Origin: Halobacillus_B sp963739045
Lineage (GTDB): Bacteria > Bacillota > Bacilli > Bacillales > Halobacillaceae
Assembly: GCA_963739045.1 (NCBI GenBank)
Contig: CAVTYY010000005.1
Coordinates: 186,001-250,000, forward strand
Direction of reading: 5' to 3'
Length of the DNA: 64,000 nucleotides
Positions within the stretch are counted from its first letter, which is position 1. Every line of letters begins with the position of its first letter. This document shows, piece after piece, positions 24,200-33,172 of this stretch. The translations under genes and the position numbers were made by a program. The notes below the pieces were generated by a model that was not told where the DNA came from, did not search any database, and saw only the letters and a list, made by a program, of their open reading frames with translations.

Positions 24200-24988
24200 G
24201 TGGATATTATACATCAAATATTATCAACCTATGCATCCTTTTTTGATTGGAAGATGTGGGGAGAGGTCCTTACTGATCCAGTAGCCTGGGGGTATATAGG
24301 GACCTTGGTTATCTTAGAAGGGCTGTTATCGGCTGATAATGCTCTTGTCTTAGCTGTCATGGTCAGACACCTTCCGAAAAAACAACAAAAGAAAGCTTTG
24401 ACCTATGGGTTATTTGGTGCTTATTTCTTTAGAGTCTTATTTATCGGTTTAGGAGTCTATTTAATTAAGTTCTGGTGGATTAAATTGATTGGTGCAGGCT
24501 ATCTTGCCTGGTTGGTTATACAGTACTTCTGGAAAGGTGAAGATGATGATGATGCCGGTGCTGTAAATAAAAATGGCTGGGCTGCTCGAGTCTTTGGATT
24601 GTTCTGGGCCACAGTTATTTCGGTGGAAATCATGGACTTGGCCTTCTCTGTAGATAGTATTCTGGCTGCCTTTGCGGTATCCGAAGAAGTATGGATTCTA
24701 TTCTTAGGCGGTGCCTTAGGAATCTTGATGATGAGAACGGTAGCCAGAGTCTTTTTAGTCCTGATTGATAAGGTGCCAGAGCTTGAAACCACGGCTTATG
24801 TACTGATTGGAATTATTGCCATTAAGATGGGACTAAGTACGTTCGGCGTGCACATTCATCACTTGTTGTTCTTCGGCGTTCTGATTGCCGCTTTCTTAAT
24901 TACATTTATCATCCATTACTATAATACTAAAAATGGTAAACATGAGTCGGATTCACTGAAAGAAGTGGCTGCCTCTAAAGAGAAATAG
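24200..24988 (+). CDS. TerC family integral membrane protein, YceF-like
   Basis: A 262-residue membrane protein with about seven segments. The intramembrane acidic motifs LEGLLSADNALVLAVMVRHL and VISVEIMDLAFSVDSILAAFAVS are the TerC hallmarks, likely binding a metal ion. A cytoplasmic acidic loop (KGEDDDDAGAVNKN) lies between segments. Recent work ties TerC-family proteins to manganese export and to metalation of secreted enzymes. The GTG start has TTAGGAGGAA upstream. It follows the third terD by 44 bases and precedes the inserted metabolic module. Confidence 0.92.
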   Translation: MDIIHQILSTYASFFDWKMWGEVLTDPVAWGYIGTLVILEGLLSADNALVLAVMVRHLPKKQQKKALTYGLFGAYFFRVLFIGLGVYLIKFWWIKLIGAGYLAWLVIQYFWKGEDDDDAGAVNKNGWAARVFGLFWATVISVEIMDLAFSVDSILAAFAVSEEVWILFLGGALGILMMRTVARVFLVLIDKVPELETTAYVLIGIIAIKMGLSTFGVHIHHLLFFGVLIAAFLITFIIHYYNTKNGKHESDSLKEVAASKEK

Positions 24989-25054
24989 GGGACACTCATG
25001 TGGGAAGGAGAGGGCTGAGCACTCCTTCCCTTTTGAATCTAAAGAGGTGGAAGC

Positions 25055-26266
25055 ATGAAATACTTTAATTGGCTATCTCCGTTGCAGGAATCCGGGATTT
25101 TTTATAAGAACCCGGAGAATATTTCCAAGACATCACCGAAGTCCGTTCTCGCCCTTGCTTTAGGAGGTACTCTTTATATGCCGGCAAACCGGCAGGACTT
25201 TCTTGAGCTGGTCAGCGGGAAGAAACATCCGGAAATCGGATCCATGGTCATCTGCCTGGAAGACGCGATTGGAGATGAAGAAGTTCAACAAGCAGAGAAA
25301 AATGTAATTCAGCAATTGAAAAAAATCTATCAGTCTGTTGAAAAGGATGAGTGCTTCCCCTTTTTATTTATTCGAGTTCGAACTCCAGAACAAATGAAAT
25401 TTGTAGCAAAGCAATTAGGAGAAGCAGCGGATTTACTGACTGGTTTTGTTTTTCCGAAACTTACGAGTGATAATGTGGATGAATACTTCTCTTCTTTAGT
25501 AGAACTTACTCAGGAATTGAACGTCACCCTTTATGGAATGCCGATTCTAGAAACGGTTGATTTGCTGGATAAACGTACAAGAGAGTCAAGATTCAATCAT
25601 TTGTACGAGCGATTTGGCGCGTATCAGGATTTCCTTTTAAATCTTCGAATTGGAGCGACTGATTTATGTGGTCTTTACGGTATTCGCAGAAAGTATAATA
25701 CCACCATTTATGATATCTCAATCATTCGTGATTTTATGGCCGATGTGATTAATTACTTTGCTAGAGATTTTGTTATTTCTGGACCTGTGTGGGAGTACTT
25801 TGGGCAATCATCCCGCGTGTTAAAGCCGGAATTGCGCAAGACTCCTTTTTTTGAAGAGTATGGTGAAGAAGGTCTGGTCTATCGTTCTCAGCTGCTGAGT
25901 GAGCACGCAGATGGGCTGATCAAAGAAACGATTCTGGATATAGAAAACGGCTTAAATGGAAAAACCATCATTCACCCTTCTCATATGGGGATTGTTCAAA
26001 GCTTGTATGTGGTCACGAAAGAGGAGTATATGGATGCCTTGAGTATCGTCTCCCATTCGAGTGAACATAGTGGCGCCGTAAGAAGTGCTTTTTCTAATAA
26101 AATGAATGAGATTAAGCCTCATAGCAGATGGGCAGAAAAAATTATTGCGAAATCAAAGATATACGGGGTGTACCATGAAAAACACAGCTACATCGACTTA
26201 CTCACCAAACAAAGAGACTTATACGATCATGAACAACATGAAGGTCGAATTACAGATCAAAGATAA
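25055..26266 (+). CDS. HpcH/HpaI aldolase / citrate lyase beta-like protein of the ter operon
   Basis: A 403-residue TIM-barrel protein of the CitE-like family found in Ter operons. MVICLEDAIGDEEVQ holds the metal-binding acidic residues. FLFIRVRTPEQM and VTLYGMPILETVDLLDK are barrel strands, and IGATDLCGLYGIRR follows with the substrate loop. The C-terminal GKTIIHPSHMGIVQSLY is typical of CitE. It is predicted to cleave or form a C-C bond in synthesis of an unknown metabolite. AAAGAGGTGG precedes the ATG. The next gene overlaps its 3' end by 92 bases. Confidence 0.85.
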   Translation: MKYFNWLSPLQESGIFYKNPENISKTSPKSVLALALGGTLYMPANRQDFLELVSGKKHPEIGSMVICLEDAIGDEEVQQAEKNVIQQLKKIYQSVEKDECFPFLFIRVRTPEQMKFVAKQLGEAADLLTGFVFPKLTSDNVDEYFSSLVELTQELNVTLYGMPILETVDLLDKRTRESRFNHLYERFGAYQDFLLNLRIGATDLCGLYGIRRKYNTTIYDISIIRDFMADVINYFARDFVISGPVWEYFGQSSRVLKPELRKTPFFEEYGEEGLVYRSQLLSEHADGLIKETILDIENGLNGKTIIHPSHMGIVQSLYVVTKEEYMDALSIVSHSSEHSGAVRSAFSNKMNEIKPHSRWAEKIIAKSKIYGVYHEKHSYIDLLTKQRDLYDHEQHEGRITDQR

Positions 26267-27566
26267 TCCCTTTCACCTTCCGCTTGCCGCCCTATTCACT
26301 ATGGCTGCAAGAGTCAATAAGAAACGTGCCTTTCTATTTGTCAGCAACCTTTTAGGTAAGCATGTTCCTGTTCACCCGCTGGTGCCCTTATTTACCTCAG
26401 GATTGCTGGCTCTTCATTACTTTCAGGAGAAAGAAGGCAAGTCAGTGGACCTGACCGATGTTGTGGAAGATTTTTTATCAAATGAGCCTGAGCGACTTCA
26501 CCAGGGCTATACGGCTTTGCGGGAGCAGTTGAAGAGCTATGAGAAAGATGCGATTATTATTGGGTTTGCAGAAACTGCTACCGCGCTTGGTCATGGGGTA
26601 TATGATGGGATTGAAGGATCTTCCTACGTCCACACGACTCGAGAAGAAATTCCTAATGTGGAACCGGTATTAACCTTTGAAGAGGAACACTCCCATGCTG
26701 TTGATCAGAGATGTTTAGCAAGTAAAGATTTTCTGGCGACCAATCAGCCAGTCATTCTTGTGGATGATGAAATTTCCACAGGCAAGACGGCGCTTAATAT
26801 TATCGATGACATCCATAAGAAATATCCGAGAAAAGAATATACGGTACTCTCGATACTCGATTGGAGAACCGAGGAACATAGGGAGGCTTTTTCCAGATAT
26901 GCAGAGGAAATGGAGATAAATATCCATTGTTATTCCCTATTATCAGGAGTGATGAGTTTTAAAGGAGAGAGTTTAAGCACGTCTTCTTATGACTTTGAAA
27001 TTCCACATGGTACCTCAGAGCAAGTGAAGGTGAATTGGATCGACCTTTCAAGTTGGTTTCGCAGTGAGGATTGTCTGGCTTTTGAACAGGGAAATAGTTC
27101 AGTAACGCCTGACTATATTCATGAAACGGGAAGGTTTGGTCTAGCTGCACATGAGCACGATTCCATAGAGGCAGCCTGTCAATCAGCTGGAGAGCAGCTG
27201 AAATTAGCAAGAACTAAAGGACCTGCCTTGTGTCTAGGTACGGGAGAGCTGATGTACATCCCTATGAAAATCGCAAGTATGATGGGGGAGGATGTTCAAT
27301 ATCATTCGTCGACAAGAAGCCCCATCCATCCTATTGATAAAGAGGGGTATGCCATTAGAAATGGGTACCGTTACGCTAACCCGGAAGACAGCCAAGTCCT
27401 CCATTACCTTTATAATATACCAGCTAATCAGTATGAGGAATTGTACTTTTTTACTGAAAAACGTGTTACAAATCCAGCCATTCAGCCAATTGTGGAACTA
27501 TGCAAGAGCAGAGGGATATCTAATCTAAACGTAGTCTCTTTCTCCGAAGGAAGTGATGATCAATGA
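26175..27566 (+). CDS. Phosphoribosyltransferase with C-terminal TRSP domain
   Basis: A 463-residue two-domain protein. The N-terminal orotate-PRTase-like domain contains NPFHLPLAALFTMAARVNKKRAFLFVS-type sequence and the PRPP loop VILVDDEISTGKTALNII (about residues 193-210). The C-terminal domain has ALCLGTGELMYIPMKIA and then SSTRSPIHPI, the Thr-Arg-Ser-Pro motif that names TRSP. It is thought to attach ribose phosphate to a base-like precursor. ATG 26175 is preferred because homologues begin some 15-20 residues before the VELQIKDNP strand; this gives a 92-base overlap with the previous gene. Start confidence is moderate. Confidence 0.83.
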   Translation: MKNTATSTYSPNKETYTIMNNMKVELQIKDNPFHLPLAALFTMAARVNKKRAFLFVSNLLGKHVPVHPLVPLFTSGLLALHYFQEKEGKSVDLTDVVEDFLSNEPERLHQGYTALREQLKSYEKDAIIIGFAETATALGHGVYDGIEGSSYVHTTREEIPNVEPVLTFEEEHSHAVDQRCLASKDFLATNQPVILVDDEISTGKTALNIIDDIHKKYPRKEYTVLSILDWRTEEHREAFSRYAEEMEINIHCYSLLSGVMSFKGESLSTSSYDFEIPHGTSEQVKVNWIDLSSWFRSEDCLAFEQGNSSVTPDYIHETGRFGLAAHEHDSIEAACQSAGEQLKLARTKGPALCLGTGELMYIPMKIASMMGEDVQYHSSTRSPIHPIDKEGYAIRNGYRYANPEDSQVLHYLYNIPANQYEELYFFTEKRVTNPAIQPIVELCKSRGISNLNVVSFSEGSDDQ

Positions 27567-28660
27567 CCGTTACAGGCAGCTATCCAAATGAAGATGTTAC
27601 TTTTCTATTGAAAGATTTATCTGATCTTTCTATTGAGAAAAGTACCGCCGAACGTGAAGAAGCTATTCAGAATGGTGTTCATTATTCACAAATGCTTCCC
27701 ATTGAATATGAACCTACAAATGAGTATCTTCAACTATTCTATGATTCTTTAGAGGCGAACAAACGAAGAGTAGCGATCGCGGTAGGGGTGGTGGCTGAAC
27801 AAATTGTAGAGCGAAGAGGTTTCGACATCGTGCTTTGCAGCTTGGCGAGAGCGGGGACTCCCATAGGCGTGCTGATTAAAAGGTACATTGAATTTAAATA
27901 TGATCGTACCCTGCCTCACTACAGTATTTCCATTATCAGGGACAGGGGAATTGATCATAATGCTCTTCAGTATATCGAGAACGCCCATCCACATTCCTGT
28001 CTTACCTTTATAGATGGCTGGACGGGAAAAGGAGCGATAACGAAGCAATTAACATCTTCCATCGAACGTTATAATCAAACATTTCATACCCATCATTCTG
28101 CAGAGCTTGCCGTTCTGGCTGATCCTGGATACTGCTCTTCACTCTATGGAACAAGAGAAGATTTCATTATACCGAGTGCGTGTTTGAACTCAACGATTTC
28201 TGGTTTAGTCAGCCGGTCGGTATTAAATAGAAACTGGATCAAACGAGATGAATTTCATGGGGCCAAGTATTATGCGGAGCTTAAAGAGAAAGATCTATCC
28301 AACTTTTATATTGAAACAATTAGCGAACAATTCAAGAGCACCCGGTCAGAAGTGAAGGAATCACTGGGGCAGGTTAAAGAAACATACACAGCCCCGAACT
28401 GGGAAGGACTTCGATCCATCCAAAGAATACAGGAGCACTACTCTATAGACAACAACAACTTAATAAAACCGGGAGTGGGCGAAACTACGCGGGTGCTGTT
28501 AAGGCGGGTGCCTTGGAAAATCCTGATTAAACCTGGGGCGGAAAGCGAACTTCAGCACATATTATTACTCGCAGAGGATCGCGGAGTCCCTGTCGTAGAA
28601 TACCAGGATATGTCTTATGCCTGCTGTGGACTTATTCAGCCAATGGAGAAGAAAGAATGA
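27563..28660 (+). CDS. StiP-like phosphoribosyltransferase/cysteine protease family protein with PELOTA-like C-terminus
   Basis: A 365-residue protein of the ter-operon family that databases call cysteine protease StiP. The PRTase-like core has DIVLCSLARAGTPIGVLIKRY and LTFIDGWTGKGAITKQL, a PRPP-loop-like G-W-T-G-K-G. The C-terminal roughly 90 residues (LIKPGVGETTRVLLRRVPWKILIKPG...LAEDRGVPVVEY) fit a PELOTA-type RNA-binding domain. Start and previous stop overlap as ATGA, so translation is coupled. Biochemical activity is unproven: the protease name may be misleading, and a PRTase role suits the neighbours better. Confidence 0.78.
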   Translation: MTVTGSYPNEDVTFLLKDLSDLSIEKSTAEREEAIQNGVHYSQMLPIEYEPTNEYLQLFYDSLEANKRRVAIAVGVVAEQIVERRGFDIVLCSLARAGTPIGVLIKRYIEFKYDRTLPHYSISIIRDRGIDHNALQYIENAHPHSCLTFIDGWTGKGAITKQLTSSIERYNQTFHTHHSAELAVLADPGYCSSLYGTREDFIIPSACLNSTISGLVSRSVLNRNWIKRDEFHGAKYYAELKEKDLSNFYIETISEQFKSTRSEVKESLGQVKETYTAPNWEGLRSIQRIQEHYSIDNNNLIKPGVGETTRVLLRRVPWKILIKPGAESELQHILLLAEDRGVPVVEYQDMSYACCGLIQPMEKKE

Positions 28661-29451
28661 AAGTTTTTGCGAGCGACTTGGACCGGACGTTAATTTACTC
28701 GAAAAGAATGATAGAGCGGTACGCACCCCGAGGACCTTATGAAGTAGTGGAGATGCTTGAGAATCGTGAGTTGTCTTTTATATCCAAGGAAACTAAAAGA
28801 AATTTAGCAGAGTGGGCAGATTATGAATATTTTATCCCCGTCACCACCAGGACGACGGAACAATATAGACGGATACAGCTCTTTCAAGAAGAAATCAAGC
28901 CGACTTATGCGATCACCACTAATGGGGCTGTAATAGTAAAGGATGGAGAAGTTCTAGAAGAATGGACACGCAGGATTCACAATGATCTGCGTCACTATTT
29001 ATCCGTACCAGAAATGGAAGAAGAGCTGAAAGCCTTCTCATTCTATCCACATATTCAGCGAATTAGAAAAGTGGAGCCGTATTTTTTCTATTGTATAGTT
29101 GATCCTCATCTTAAAGAATCTATTGATTTAAGAGCTTTAATAAATTGGACAGAGGCTCGCAACTGGCAGTTATCCTGGCAAGGAAAGAAAGTTTATTTCA
29201 TTCCAGGCTGCATTGATAAGTGGCGTGCCGTGAAATTTATAACAGAAGAACTGGGTATATCCGAAGTCTATACAGCAGGCGACTCATCCCTTGATTTGAA
29301 CTTAATTATAAATGGTCAGACAGGAATGGTTCCTTCTCACGGGGAAGTGCTTGAAGCTCACCCTGACCTGTTAAGCACCGATTCGTATGGAATGGATGCT
29401 TCGGGAGAGATTACCAGCCGTATTCTAAATTTATCGTTTTACTTCACCTAG
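28657..29451 (+). CDS. HAD family hydrolase of the ter operon
   Basis: A 264-residue HAD-superfamily phosphatase. The nucleophile motif is FASDLDRTLIYS (Asp7 and Asp9). Motif II falls near VTTRTTEQYRRIQ, a Lys contributes motif III (IDKWRAVKF), and VYTAGDSSLDLNLI is the acidic motif IV. A long cap domain lies between motifs II and III, as in Cof-type enzymes. It overlaps the previous gene by ATGA and should act last in the module, dephosphorylating the product of the PRTases. Confidence 0.87.
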   Translation: MKVFASDLDRTLIYSKRMIERYAPRGPYEVVEMLENRELSFISKETKRNLAEWADYEYFIPVTTRTTEQYRRIQLFQEEIKPTYAITTNGAVIVKDGEVLEEWTRRIHNDLRHYLSVPEMEEELKAFSFYPHIQRIRKVEPYFFYCIVDPHLKESIDLRALINWTEARNWQLSWQGKKVYFIPGCIDKWRAVKFITEELGISEVYTAGDSSLDLNLIINGQTGMVPSHGEVLEAHPDLLSTDSYGMDASGEITSRILNLSFYFT

Positions 29452-29492
29452 AGCGGCTTCGTCTAAGATGAAGCGTGAAAGGAGGGGACACC

Positions 29493-31106
29493 GTGGGTGA
29501 ATATCATGACTTAACCATACACAAAGCTGCGATGGAAAATGATCAATGGAAAGAAACATTGAATAAGAAACTTCCAGAACGGCAGAATTACCGAATGGAA
29601 AAAACGTTGGAATTCAGTGCATTAGCAGGAAGAATCATGGGCACTACGTATGATGAAACCGACTATCTAATGACTCTGCATCAACTATATCAGAAGGAAT
29701 CCATTCATGTGCTTAGCGAATCTTTAAATAAGCAAATCCCGCCAGAAACGTTTCAGGCGGTACAAAAAATTATTATGATTAATCAGGAGGAAAAAGGATT
29801 ATCTACTAATCGATTTGTGGCTTTTTTAGATGGAGAGAAGCTTACTCCGAAGCACTCGAATTCGGCAATGAATCGTCATATTCGTTTATCTTTAATGAAA
29901 GTACTTGATACATTTAAGAGCTCTCACTCCAAGGGATTTACGGATCCAGATTTCCGCAGAGTTCTCGTTGATTTAGTGAAATGGTCCTGGAACCACTTGG
30001 ATCCTTGGTTGAATGAAGTCAATATAGAAGAAGAGATGCCTCATGTAATTTGGTATGGCGAGGCTACCAAAAGCCAGCTCTACTTTTTATATTACTTAAT
30101 GATCATAGGCTGTGATGTCTTAATATTCCATCCCGAGGGAAAAGATCAATTCGAATCGATCGACCCTGAGCAGAAGCTATCTCTTGTGTACCAATACCCG
30201 GCTGAGGGAGAACTCGAGCCTTTCCCTGTTGAGGAACCAAAGCGTCAATCAACGGTTGCTTATCGTTCTTCCCAGGAAATGGATCACGTGCTTCATCATG
30301 AGGGTTCTCAGCTCTATAAACCGTGGCAGTTTAGAAATCACACTCCTAAATCGGTAACATTAAAAACGACCTATGATGAATTATTTTTAATTGCTAAGGA
30401 AAAAGCATTTATCCGGCCAAACTTTAAAGCTTCAAGAGATACCGTAGAAATTCCGAACATTTTCGCTAAGATTATGGGGGTATCTTCCAATTCAAAAGAG
30501 TATTGGGACAGGCTGCAGTCACTCACGGAAATGAAAGAAACTGAATTAGTAAAGAAGTTTCCGTTTACCGATGAAATCCATGCGAATTACACCTTTCATT
30601 TGCGGGACGCCACTAATAGAGAGGGGAAGATTGATCCCGGTCAGCTGATGGAGACGAATGTCTGGCAATATCAGCATTTACCAAGCGGAACTCAGAAGGC
30701 AATCGCTGAAACGATTTCAAGGATGTGCGACAAACCAAAGCTTCTGCCTAAAAGTAATGAAACAAGGGAAGATGTCCGGTTGTATTTATTCACCCAAGTG
30801 ACTAATCTTCCTCCATCTTTATTACATTTAATGCAGACTTTTGATTATTCCCAAACCGTTCCTAAACTTGTTCTTTATAATACCGAAATAAATGGAACAC
30901 TCGCCCGTTCAGATGCAGCAAAGCTTCTTTTGCTTAATGAATTTGGTATCGATATCGTTATTTATAATCCCCCGGGTCACAACTGTATTGAACAGTTTAT
31001 TGAGGAAAAAGAATTTGATACGCATTGGCTGGAGGAAATGGCATTTGGCCAGGAGTTTAAAGAACCAACGTTTGTGAGGAAATTCTTGAATTCTATTATA
31101 AAGTAG
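29493..31106 (+). CDS. YceG family ter-operon protein
   Basis: A 537-residue cytoplasmic protein, the size of YceG of B. subtilis as I recall it. It has two similar halves: each holds a stretch of hydrophobic and aromatic strands (PHVIWYGEATKSQLYFLYYLMIIGCDVLIFHPEG and PKLVLYNTEINGTLARSDAAKLLLLNEFGIDIVIYNPPG), which suggests an internal duplication. GTG 29493 is chosen because AAAGGAGGGG lies about 6 bases upstream; the GTG at 29475 precedes the site. Function unknown; it always travels with TelA in Ter operons. Confidence 0.85.
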   Translation: MGEYHDLTIHKAAMENDQWKETLNKKLPERQNYRMEKTLEFSALAGRIMGTTYDETDYLMTLHQLYQKESIHVLSESLNKQIPPETFQAVQKIIMINQEEKGLSTNRFVAFLDGEKLTPKHSNSAMNRHIRLSLMKVLDTFKSSHSKGFTDPDFRRVLVDLVKWSWNHLDPWLNEVNIEEEMPHVIWYGEATKSQLYFLYYLMIIGCDVLIFHPEGKDQFESIDPEQKLSLVYQYPAEGELEPFPVEEPKRQSTVAYRSSQEMDHVLHHEGSQLYKPWQFRNHTPKSVTLKTTYDELFLIAKEKAFIRPNFKASRDTVEIPNIFAKIMGVSSNSKEYWDRLQSLTEMKETELVKKFPFTDEIHANYTFHLRDATNREGKIDPGQLMETNVWQYQHLPSGTQKAIAETISRMCDKPKLLPKSNETREDVRLYLFTQVTNLPPSLLHLMQTFDYSQTVPKLVLYNTEINGTLARSDAAKLLLLNEFGIDIVIYNPPGHNCIEQFIEEKEFDTHWLEEMAFGQEFKEPTFVRKFLNSIIK

Positions 31107-31118
31107 GGAGAGAATACT

Positions 31119-32210
31119 ATGACAAATTCAAATGAATCCGCAATTACTACACTAGACCAGAAGGAAGAGATCACTGAGGCCAAAGCCGATGATATCCGCG
31201 GCCGTTTAAGGAAAGAACCGGAAGTTCAGCAGCTCAGCAGTCAAATAGACGTTAAAGACCAGATTGCGCTGCTGGAGTTTGGTAAAGAGCCAGCTTATGA
31301 GATTTCTCAGTTCTCCGATCGAATTCTTTCCATGATGAGGACAAACAGCGTTACGGACTCTGGAGTGATGCTTACTCAGCTTGGTAAAATCATGGATAAG
31401 TTTGACAAAAAGGACTTTGAAGAAGAGAAGAAGGGGTTGTTCTCCAAGATTTTCAAGCGGGGTAACGATATGATCGAGAAAATTTTCGGCAAATATCAAA
31501 CCATTGGCGGAGAAATTGAAAAAGTACACGTGGAAATTTCTAAATATAAAGATGAAATGACGAAATCTACCACGACCCTTGAGGATATGTACGAAAATAA
31601 TATTAATTATTATATGCAGCTTGAAAAATATGTAGTCGCGGGCCAAATGAAAGTAGAAGAGCTACAGCAGATCGTACCTGAATATGAGCAGAAGGCCGCC
31701 AATGGAGATCAGATGGCAAAAATGGAGCTGGACACGCTCAAGAATGGACTGCAGGCATTGGAAGAGAGAGTATATGATCTCGATATGGCACGTATGGTTG
31801 CCTTGCAGACGGCTCCTCAAATTCGCATGCTTCAGCGAGGGAACACGAAGCTCATTGGGAAAATTAACTCCGCCTTTATTATTACCATTCCAATTTTCAA
31901 AAATGGTATTATTCAAGCCGTTACGGCTAAGCGTCAAAAACTGGTGGCTGATTCCATGAGTGAACTTGACCGGAGAACAAATGAAATGCTTAAGCGTAAT
32001 GCGGAAAATATTGCGAACCAGAGTACAGAAATTGCCCGCCTGTCTGGCCGGCCAAGTGTAGATATTGAAACGATTGAAGAGTCCTGGAACACGATCGTGA
32101 AAGGGATGGAAGAAACAAGAGCGATTGAAGATGAAAATAAGCAGCTGCGTGAAGATGGCACTCGCCGTATTATGGAGCTGCAGGAAAATATTAAACGTAT
32201 CGGACAGTAA
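31119..32210 (+). CDS. TelA family toxic-anion resistance protein, YceH-like
   Basis: A 363-residue, highly charged, mostly helical protein of the TelA/KlaA family, with coiled-coil-like stretches (about residues 120-200 and 260-355). The conserved centre is ALQTAPQIRMLQRGNTKLIGKINSAFIITIPIFKNGIIQAV. Overexpression of TelA homologues gives tellurite or antimicrobial resistance, probably through envelope or membrane stress functions. It starts 12 bases after yceG with GGGAGAG upstream and closes the operon; a terminator follows after 13 bases. Confidence 0.92.
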   Translation: MTNSNESAITTLDQKEEITEAKADDIRGRLRKEPEVQQLSSQIDVKDQIALLEFGKEPAYEISQFSDRILSMMRTNSVTDSGVMLTQLGKIMDKFDKKDFEEEKKGLFSKIFKRGNDMIEKIFGKYQTIGGEIEKVHVEISKYKDEMTKSTTTLEDMYENNINYYMQLEKYVVAGQMKVEELQQIVPEYEQKAANGDQMAKMELDTLKNGLQALEERVYDLDMARMVALQTAPQIRMLQRGNTKLIGKINSAFIITIPIFKNGIIQAVTAKRQKLVADSMSELDRRTNEMLKRNAENIANQSTEIARLSGRPSVDIETIEESWNTIVKGMEETRAIEDENKQLREDGTRRIMELQENIKRIGQ

Positions 32211-32223
32211 GATGAATGAAGGG

Positions 32224-32257
32224 ACAGTAAGACTTAGCGCTTACTGTTCTTTTTTTT
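32224..32257 (+). terminator. Terminator of the ter operon
   Basis: ACAGTAAG pairs with CTTACTGT around an 8-base loop and is followed by CTTTTTTTT. Confidence 0.88.
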
Positions 32258-32275
32258 CTATGAGATCAAGATTTC

Positions 32276-32480
32276 TAGAAAAGTGCAGGATTGTGGAAGA
32301 CTCGATTTCGAGACATTTGTAGAGATTGTAGGGGCTGCGGGGAACGACTCGCTTTCCGCGGGCGCGCGATGAGCCTCCTCGAGCTGTTCGCTCTGTGGGG
32401 TCTCATCCTGCACTCTCCTCCCGCAGGAGTCTCCCCGTTCCCCTCCGCCCCTTGCTGTATGACTGCTCTCGAAATCTAAA
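32276..32480. repeat. GC-rich intergenic repeat, family A, with terminal inverted repeats
   Basis: The core GGGGAACGACTCGCTTTCC then GCGGGC...TGAGCCTCCTCGAG...GGGGTCTCA...CTCCCGCAGGAGTCTC is strongly self-complementary. It is bordered by a perfect 9-base inverted repeat, GATTTCGAG (32304-32312) and CTCGAAATC (32468-32476). The core recurs at 63861-64000, with the same left border, and inverted at 32738-32885. Confidence 0.75.
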
Positions 32481-32737
32481 CCTCATCCGCGAGTATAGAT
32501 GTAGAAAATAAAACATATCTTGGTTCGGAATTCCGTTTAAAATCCAGTAGTAGATTATAAGGATACATTGATTTGTAATAAGTGTCTGTTCATCCAGATG
32601 TAGAAAGGTCGTGTGGGGACAAAAAACCAATTTCCTATATTAGACCATTTATAATTACACGGTCTGTATTTTTGTTTCTGCCTTAGCTTATTTTTCCCGA
32701 ATTTAATATTTCCGTTCTCCCAATAATCATAAAGAGG

Positions 32738-32885
32738 TCGGGGAAATGGCGAGACTCCTGTGGGATGTACATGATAGGTGAGATCTCGGAAGGCAAAGCC
32801 TGAGGAAGCTCACCACATGCCCACGGAAAGCGAGCCATTTCCCGGAGCCCTAAACTCACACTAAAATCTCTAAACTGAGTCTTCC
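32738..32885 (-). repeat. GC-rich intergenic repeat, family A, opposite orientation
   Basis: Reads GGCGAGACTCCTGTGGGA...GGTGAGATCTCGG...GAGGAAGCTCACC...CCCACGGAAAGCGAGCC, the reverse complement of the family A core, about 260 bases from the direct copy. Between the two, 32481-32737 is AT-rich and shows no gene. Confidence 0.7.
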
Positions 32886-32995
32886 AGATATGAGCTTTTA
32901 TGGAAAAGGGTGGGGAAGTGAAAGAATAGTACAATCATAGAAGAAGTTTTTGGAAAACCGTACTGGGGTATAAAAGTAGTAAAGGAGTGAATGGA

Positions 32996-33172
32996 TTGGA
33001 TAAACAAAAGCTGGAAACACAAATAGAAGACTTAAGAGAAATGATGTACGAAATTTATAATAATGACCCACAAAATGAAGAGTTAATTACAATCTCACAA
33101 GAGCTAGATTCACTGCTTAATAAATGGCGCGATTACCAGAATAAGCATTCTTCACAAAGCCAGAAATTCTGA
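32996..33172 (+). CDS. Spo0E-like aspartyl-phosphate phosphatase
   Basis: A 58-residue helical hairpin protein with the Spo0E signature SQELD (in ITISQELDSLLNKW) after a first helix KLETQIEDLREMMYEIY. Members dephosphorylate Spo0A-phosphate and delay sporulation, or act on other response regulators. I use TTG 32996 because AAAGGAG lies 8 bases before it; the GTG at 32987 overlaps the site and the ATG at 32991 is out of frame. Confidence 0.82.
   Translation: MDKQKLETQIEDLREMMYEIYNNDPQNEELITISQELDSLLNKWRDYQNKHSSQSQKF

Noticed and set aside
22249..32210. ATP-grasp gene expected in some Ter metabolite operons
   Set aside because: None of the ten products shows an ATP-grasp motif; this version of the operon lacks it within the window.
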